The translations under genes were made by a program, and so were the position numbers. From Acidimicrobiia bacterium (GTDB taxonomy: Bacteria > Actinomycetota > Acidimicrobiia > Acidimicrobiales > Aldehydirespiratoraceae): a stretch of DNA of 51,882 nt. Positions within the stretch are counted from its first letter, which is position 1; each line of letters starts with the position of its first letter. Below are positions 47,967 to 51,882 of the stretch, in pieces. The notes beneath the pieces were generated by a model. That model did no database searches. It was not told where the DNA came from and saw nothing but the letters and a program-made list of their open reading frames with translations. The stretch spans positions 1 through 51,882 of the forward strand of contig JAHQYM010000008.1 of NCBI GenBank assembly GCA_024421095.1, written 5' to 3'.

Positions 47967-48836
47967 CTACTTAACTGGGCTGCTAAGTCTCGCAATTATC
48001 TCATTCTTATATTGTTCGTCAAACTGAGTTGAAAGTTCAGCAATCACCGAGTCATGTATCTCGGTCAAACCAATATTGCAATCCACATGTGCTAACGCTG
48101 CAGCGATTTCGTATCTTTGGACGGACTGGATCTCTGGTAGACCTGAACTTTGGATTAGCATGGTTCGGATATTGTTTTGAAGTTCGTTAAGGTCGTTTAC
48201 GTCAAATCCAGCTTGTTTCATGCATGAGGCCCATTTCGTATCCGCTTCAGTAACCCGCGGATCCGAGACATATGATTCCCAAACCTTTGCAAAGTCCTTG
48301 TGGTAATCCGCGAAAATACTAGAAAACGAGGTTTCGAGTTCTCTTGCTTGGTCAAAACAACCGCCCGCGTCATAAAGCGCGCCACGGTACTCCCGCGATT
48401 CGACCTTTCTCACAGGATCAACATCATTGTCCGTGGCCACATAAGCATCAAGAGAAATACCGAATCCAAACACAACCGCATCCTCTTCGGTTAGGTTTGT
48501 ATCGTTTATGCGATTTGGGGGCGGATCTGGAACGTATTCAAAACCAGATTGCGCCATGCAAGCCCGAATTTTGTCTTGTGTACTGCTGTATAATTGCCTT
48601 TCATAATCTATAGCAGCATCAGAAAGATTATTTGGATCACCAAGGTAGAGTTCGTACAACAGTTCATAATCAGCAATCGGGTCGGAATCATCGTTCGGTT
48701 CGGCACTAGGGCTCGCTGCGCACGTCGACAAAATAAAGATTAAGAACAACGCAGCAAAGCGATTGCATCCACTAGACAACATAGTTAGGTTAGACGCGAC
48801 TTTTCGCATTTGAGGGTGAAATGGAGATTGGGGCAT
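47967..48836 (-). CDS. Putative lipoprotein of unknown function
   Basis: The 289-aa protein has a hydrophobic stretch FAALFLIFILSTCAAS in its N-terminal part, with an LSTC lipobox, so it is likely lipid-anchored outside the membrane. Mature residues begin with an acidic linker. Two copies of a C-M-x-Q-x-GF motif (CMAQSGFEYVP and CMKQAGFDV) and two further Cys (GGCFDQARE, VDCNIGL) suggest paired disulfides. The pattern is familiar from actinobacterial secreted proteins of unknown role. ATG 48836 is chosen because TGAGGAACTACTAA precedes it, but this gives a long n-region; internal starts at 48809 and 48782 lack a ribosome binding site. No neighbour suggests a function. Confidence 0.65.
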   Translation of the reverse strand: MPQSPFHPQMRKVASNLTMLSSGCNRFAALFLIFILSTCAASPSAEPNDDSDPIADYELLYELYLGDPNNLSDAAIDYERQLYSSTQDKIRACMAQSGFEYVPDPPPNRINDTNLTEEDAVVFGFGISLDAYVATDNDVDPVRKVESREYRGALYDAGGCFDQARELETSFSSIFADYHKDFAKVWESYVSDPRVTEADTKWASCMKQAGFDVNDLNELQNNIRTMLIQSSGLPEIQSVQRYEIAAALAHVDCNIGLTEIHDSVIAELSTQFDEQYKNEIIARLSSPVK

Positions 48837-48940
48837 TTAGTAGTTCCTCAATTTTAGCAAGACCGCACCTTTATTCAACGAAACTCAACCGTCACGCCAC
48901 ACGTTCACTCCCTAATCAAGATTCATGAACAAGGTAATAT

Positions 48941-48978
48941 AATCAAGATATTGATTGCTTTGATCAAATTTGCAAATT
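48941..48978. repeat. Cluster of three palindromes in an AT-rich spacer
   Basis: AATCAA-GATA-TTGATT (48941-48956), TTTGATCAAA (48959-48968) and AATTTGCAAATT (48967-48978) lie one after the other in the spacer between the lipoprotein gene and the GC-richer island that starts at about 49000. They could be operator sites, or mark the boundary of the inserted segment. Confidence 0.6.
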
Positions 48979-49003
48979 ATCAATAAGGGAACAACATGGC
49001 ACA

Positions 49004-49350
49004 TTGCCCGGGTGGGTGGCGTTCGTGCCCTCGCGTCGTCAGCCTGAACTGGTGGCAGGTTTTGCGGCCCGGCTTGCAAGTCGCCTCGGACTAGTCTTTG
49101 GGGACGTGGTCGTCAGGTCCGTGACTCCGAACCCCAGAAGTTCATGCAGAACAGCCAACAGCAGTATCGCAATGTGCAGAATGCCTTTGAGGTCAGAGGT
49201 CCGGTGCCGTCCGGTCCTGTGCTGTTGGTGGACGACATGGTTGACTCCCGTTGGACGGTCACCGTCGTTGGGGCGAGTCTCCGTGAGGTCGGGGCCGGTA
49301 GCGTCTTGCCGTTTGCGCTTGCGGACACGGCGGGGAGGTCGAGCGGATGA
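49004..49350 (+). pseudogene. C-terminal remnant of a RecQ-type helicase (phosphoribosyltransferase-like tail), frameshifted
   Basis: Two frames join into one recognisable tail. Frame one (49004 onward) reads PGWVAFVPSRRQPELVAGFA, then ARLASRLGLVFGDVVV. At about 49114-49117 one base is missing, and the next frame continues VRDSEPQKFMQNSQQQYRNV, QNAFEV, GPVLLVDDMVDSRWTVTVVG and LPFALAD, ending at 49350. This is the phosphoribosyltransferase-like end (with LLVDDMVDSRWT as the phosphate/PRPP-type loop) found at the C-terminus of RecQ-family helicases that are paired with a DprA-like partner. The helicase domains are absent: upstream is AT-rich non-coding DNA. The stop overlaps the ATG of the DprA-like gene (ATGA), preserving the old operon arrangement. 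Both the 5' truncation and the frameshift make it non-functional. Confidence 0.72.
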
Positions 49351-50327
49351 AACGCGATGATGACTCGTTGGCAACGATCCTTCTGGTGAGTCGACTCTGC
49401 GCCGACGGAGTGCGACCGCTCAAGGCTTCTGAGTTCTGGAGTCTGATGGAGCAAACCAGCCGCGGACCGGGGGACTTTCTGAACCTGAGCCAGGCCGAAT
49501 TGATTAGTGGGCAAGGTCTGAGTGAGGACTTGGCGGTCCGGGTCGAGGAGCTCGTCGGGCGCGCAACCGCGTTGGCGTTCGAACTGGAACGATTGGAGCA
49601 ATCGGGTATCAAGTCGGTGACGGCGTTCGACGAGCACTATCCCCGTCATTGGCTGCTTCGGTTGGGTGCCAAGGCTCCGCCTCTGATGCATGCCGCAGGC
49701 GCGATTGAGTTGCTTGATTCGCCCGGTCTGGGCGTGGTCGGCAGCCGTGACGTGTCCCAAGCTGGCGGAGACATCGCCAAGGACTTAGCGCGTACCGCTA
49801 GACGGCTAGGCTTGCCGCTTGTGTCGGGGGGAGCGCGGGGGGTCGACCAACTCGCCATGGACGCCGCCCACGAGACTGGGGGAGCGGTCATCGGGATCCT
49901 GGCCGATTCGCTGCTGCGCAAGCTCAAACGCCTCGAAGTTCGCAGAGCTGTCCATGCAGGGAACACTGTTATGTGTACGCCCTACGCTCCGAGTGCTCCG
50001 TTCAGCGCGGGCAACGCGATGGGGCGTAACAAGCTGATCTACGCGCAGGCAAAGTTGACGGTGGTTGTAGCCAGTGACAACGGTGCCGGAGGCACATGGT
50101 CTGGTGCTTCCGAAGCACTCAAGCGAGGTTTTGGATCGGTCGCGGTTTGGCGGGGACCCGGTGAAGGACTAGGCAACGCGCCTCTCCAAGAGCAGGGGGC
50201 GAGGCCGATATTGAAACGCGAAGATCTCGAATCCCTCCTGGACTCGTCTGGCTCCCAGGCGAATCTTCCTGACAGCCCGAAAATCAATACAACCATGCAA
50301 CCGGCGTTGTTCGGCGGTGTTGTTTGA
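49347..50327 (+). CDS. DprA-like Rossmann-fold protein
   Basis: The 326-aa protein has an N-terminal helical part with an HhH-like LNLSQAELISGQGLSEDLAV, then the DprA/Smf Rossmann fold: AFDEHYPRHWLLRLGAKAPP, VVGSRDVSQAGG, VSGGARGVDQLAMDAAHETGG, GNAMGRNKLIYAQAKLTVVV and a GGTWSGASEALK ending. True competence DprA loads RecA on single-stranded DNA. This subtype, with GRNKLIYAQA and GGTWSGA, is the one encoded next to RecQ-type helicases with a PRTase tail. GGGGAGG lies 9 bases before the ATG. The gene is intact while its helicase partner is broken. Composition is GC-richer than the flanks, by eye, which suggests transfer. Confidence 0.82.
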   Translation: MKRDDDSLATILLVSRLCADGVRPLKASEFWSLMEQTSRGPGDFLNLSQAELISGQGLSEDLAVRVEELVGRATALAFELERLEQSGIKSVTAFDEHYPRHWLLRLGAKAPPLMHAAGAIELLDSPGLGVVGSRDVSQAGGDIAKDLARTARRLGLPLVSGGARGVDQLAMDAAHETGGAVIGILADSLLRKLKRLEVRRAVHAGNTVMCTPYAPSAPFSAGNAMGRNKLIYAQAKLTVVVASDNGAGGTWSGASEALKRGFGSVAVWRGPGEGLGNAPLQEQGARPILKREDLESLLDSSGSQANLPDSPKINTTMQPALFGGVV

Positions 50328-50840
50328 CGCTATCCAGTTCGGTCTTTCTGGTGCCGCGTCCATCGTCGGAACAAGGCAGGCATCGTGCTAAGCAACCATA
50401 TACCGAACGGTGTAAACGCTTTTTTCAGTGGGCTGAATCTCCCGTCTCAGGCATGGGAGTGTCGTTCATTGAGGTTCTTTTTGGTCGGCTGAAAGCGTTT
50501 CCATCGTTGATTGGAGTACCCATTTGTTCCAATCGGCTACCTTCTTGATGTGCAGTGCAACCCCGTCACATGGTCTGGGTTGCCTGGGGTGTTGGCCTAA
50601 AGCCTGAAAGGCAACGTAGCCGTTCCAAGCTTCAGCGAGCATTTCGTGAACGTCGGAGATGAAATCACGTTGGCCGGGTACATTGGCCGGTGGGGTTCGG
50701 GTTTGCTTGACTAGTTTGGGCGATCTGGTTTTGGTGATACTTAGGACTCTAGTGCAATTCAACCTCGTAAATTTCTTCCGCTGCTTCGAAATAACTGCAT
50801 TCAACGTCTGCCTTAGCATGGTCACCCACCCGTGCGGGCT
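50328..50840. other. 513-base stretch with no firmly supported gene
   Basis: Between the DprA-like stop and the HNH endonuclease stop I see no recognised gene, RNA or repeat. The only long frame is the uncertain minus-strand ORF at 50466-50825. A small CCCG-TG-CGGG stem at about 50829-50838 stands between it and the HNH gene. Confidence 0.6.
50466..50825 (-). CDS. Uncertain 119-aa ORF, possibly a gene remnant
   Basis: The frame opens at GTG 50825, 15 bases after the stop of the HNH endonuclease gene on the same strand. The first 45 residues are basic and low-complexity; the middle (DFISDVHEMLAEAWNGYVAF and nearby GVALHIKKVADWNKWVLQ) looks like a natural protein segment. I cannot assign a family. 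No ribosome binding site is clear. It may be the end of a larger gene that was broken on this side of the island, or chance. Confidence 0.25.
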   Translation of the reverse strand: MTMLRQTLNAVISKQRKKFTRLNCTRVLSITKTRSPKLVKQTRTPPANVPGQRDFISDVHEMLAEAWNGYVAFQALGQHPRQPRPCDGVALHIKKVADWNKWVLQSTMETLSADQKEPQ

Positions 50841-51882
50841 TTAGGAGGTATCGATGCCGTCTACCGGGTCGTGGTCGGTGATTCGGGCGGCGGGGTGTTG
50901 TTGTTTGGTGTGGGAGCTTGTCTGGTTCTTTCGCTGGGCCTGCTCTCCATGCGCGTGCCCGCGCGCGTTCTGACCAGTCGACTCTGTTGAGTCGCCGGCA
51001 ACCGGTTGAGCGGAGTCTGCGCGGGTTCGAGCACGGTCTGCCCGATCCGTCGAGATAGTCGAGACCTCCCCTGACGAAACGGTCGAATTCTCACTCGGTT
51101 TGTGTGTTGAGGGTTTTCGGGCCGAAGCGGTCGGGTGCTCTTTGGGTTGGCGGGTTGGCGGTTCATCCGAAGAGACAAGCGAACGCTCACCCGACGGGGC
51201 GCTCAAGGGCTTCTCTGCTGGGCGGGTTGGAGGTTGGGTTGGGGGTTTGAGGAAGTATTTGCCTGTGTCGGGGTGTTTGTGGACTTGCCAGCCATCGTCG
51301 TGGATTTTGTGGTGGCAGTCGTTGCATACTAATACGAGGTTTTCTAGGTTGGTGGGTCCGTTGTTTGACCACCAAATAATGTGATGCGCTTGGCACCACA
51401 ACGGGTTAGCGCCACATCCAATGCAGCATTGGTCTCGGGCGATTAACGCGATGCGTTGAGCTTCGGTGGCGGTGCGCACCCGACGACCGAGCCACATGTC
51501 TTGGGTTTTCGTATCGAAGATTGACGGCAACAAGTTCGCTTCCAACGCCAACTTGTGTAGTTCAGTGATTGGTATTGGTGACCCGTCAACCAACCGCGGG
51601 TTTTCGAGTTGTTGTTTGAGCACGTCGAAATCGGCGATTACCAACAAATCAGTACCCACAGACCGGCTGTCACTAGTGGGTTCGCTAATCAACTCGGCTA
51701 ACGCGTCAGCCATGCGTTGTTGTGGTGTGGCACGGTTGTTGGGGTCCTCGCGATTCCAGAGTTGTCGTTCTTTGGCGGTCAACGCGGTGGCGATACGCGC
51801 TCCGGTGATCTGGTCGAACTCACCTGTCAACACAAACATACCAGAATCAGAAGATTCGAAGATGCGGGCTTTGCGTTTCTTG
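50841..51882 (-). CDS. DUF222/13E12-repeat HNH endonuclease, C-terminal part (runs off right edge)
   Basis: The frame stays open from the right edge (the reading before the first Met, KKRKARIFESSDSG, is in frame) to 50841. It shows GMFVLTGEFDQITGARIATA (the end of the DUF222 domain), QRMADALAEL and then an HNH nuclease with CIGCGANPLWCQAHHIIWWS and LVCNDCHHKIHDDGW. Two Cys-x2-Cys pairs bind zinc and His-His/Asn-His provide the active site. A Pro/Ser/Thr-rich tail of about 130 residues follows. These genes are abundant and multicopy in actinobacteria, some within or near mobile elements; the cellular role is not settled. The N-terminal half is outside the window. Confidence 0.88.
   Translation of the reverse strand, partial: KKRKARIFESSDSGMFVLTGEFDQITGARIATALTAKERQLWNREDPNNRATPQQRMADALAELISEPTSDSRSVGTDLLVIADFDVLKQQLENPRLVDGSPIPITELHKLALEANLLPSIFDTKTQDMWLGRRVRTATEAQRIALIARDQCCIGCGANPLWCQAHHIIWWSNNGPTNLENLVLVCNDCHHKIHDDGWQVHKHPDTGKYFLKPPTQPPTRPAEKPLSAPSGERSLVSSDEPPTRQPKEHPTASARKPSTHKPSENSTVSSGEVSTISTDRADRARTRADSAQPVAGDSTESTGQNARGHAHGEQAQRKNQTSSHTKQQHPAARITDHDPVDGIDTS

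Noticed and set aside
1-51882. tRNA-Sec, selA or selB near selD
   Set aside because: I looked through the spacers and coding genes and found none. The only tRNA recognised is tRNA-Leu(CAA).

Overview
The window looks like a chromosomal segment of an actinobacterium, most likely a non-mycobacterial lineage such as the Acidimicrobiia. The sequence shows a close relative of mycothione reductase, hence probable mycothiol use. It also shows the gene order gcvH - FHA protein (GarA-like) - MerR (FtsR-like) - DUF151 nuclease - MerR, which is conserved in actinobacteria and known from the Mycobacterium tuberculosis Rv1826-Rv1830 block. Base composition is moderate for the phylum, judged by eye. Gene density is high, and many starts are GTG/TTG or overlap the preceding stop. 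The class-level assignment is inference.

Layout. 1-2077: an edge-truncated metallopeptidase-like gene, an unknown gene behind a good sigma70-type promoter, and a rhodanese-adenylyltransferase (MoeZ-like). 2078-12794: a cell-surface polysaccharide region with a flippase, rmlA-C-B-D for dTDP-rhamnose, a SpoIID/LytB protein with three SLH domains, a family 2 glycosyltransferase, a CsaB-like pyruvyl transferase, and a Wzt-like ABC ATPase whose permease has shrunk to a 54-codon remnant. 12813-19070: uridine kinase, small unknowns, an AIM24-family protein, selD, a B12-type ABC ATPase with cobO, and a HIT protein. 19102-24034: pgsA-like, gcvH, FHA, two MerR regulators, a bifunctional nuclease, gcvT and a small membrane coiled-coil protein. 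24044-33052 (minus): aroC, mycothione reductase, a fused indolepyruvate:ferredoxin oxidoreductase and gcvP. 33222-38271: HU and a type II fatty-acid synthesis cluster (fabZ, then fabD-fabH-fabG-acpP-fabF on the minus strand). 38432-47884: tRNA-Leu(CAA), folD, a DUF1015 gene, a MetF-like gene, fhs, a dimethylglycine/sarcosine-type dehydrogenase and etfBA. 47967-51882: a lipoprotein, then an apparently acquired island holding the broken tail of a RecQ-type helicase and an intact DprA-like gene, an uncertain ORF, and an edge-truncated DUF222/HNH endonuclease.

How the genes fit together. The dehydrogenase can demethylate dimethylglycine or sarcosine, passing electrons to EtfAB and C1 units to tetrahydrofolate. 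FolD, Fhs and the MetF-like enzyme handle the C1 unit. The glycine left over can enter the glycine cleavage system, whose P, H and T proteins are all in the window. CsaB plus an SLH-bearing wall protein suggests a pyruvylated wall polymer used as an anchor.

Most notable: selD reads through an in-frame TGA in a Gly-Ala-Gly-[UGA]-Gly-Cys-Lys context and has a hairpin just after it, so this SelD is very probably itself a selenoprotein. Normal ORF calling truncates it by 26 codons. Other unusual points are the collapsed ABC permease, the RecQ-tail/DprA remnant, a FabD carrying a C-terminal lipoyl-like domain, and a MoeZ-like protein with reversed domain order.
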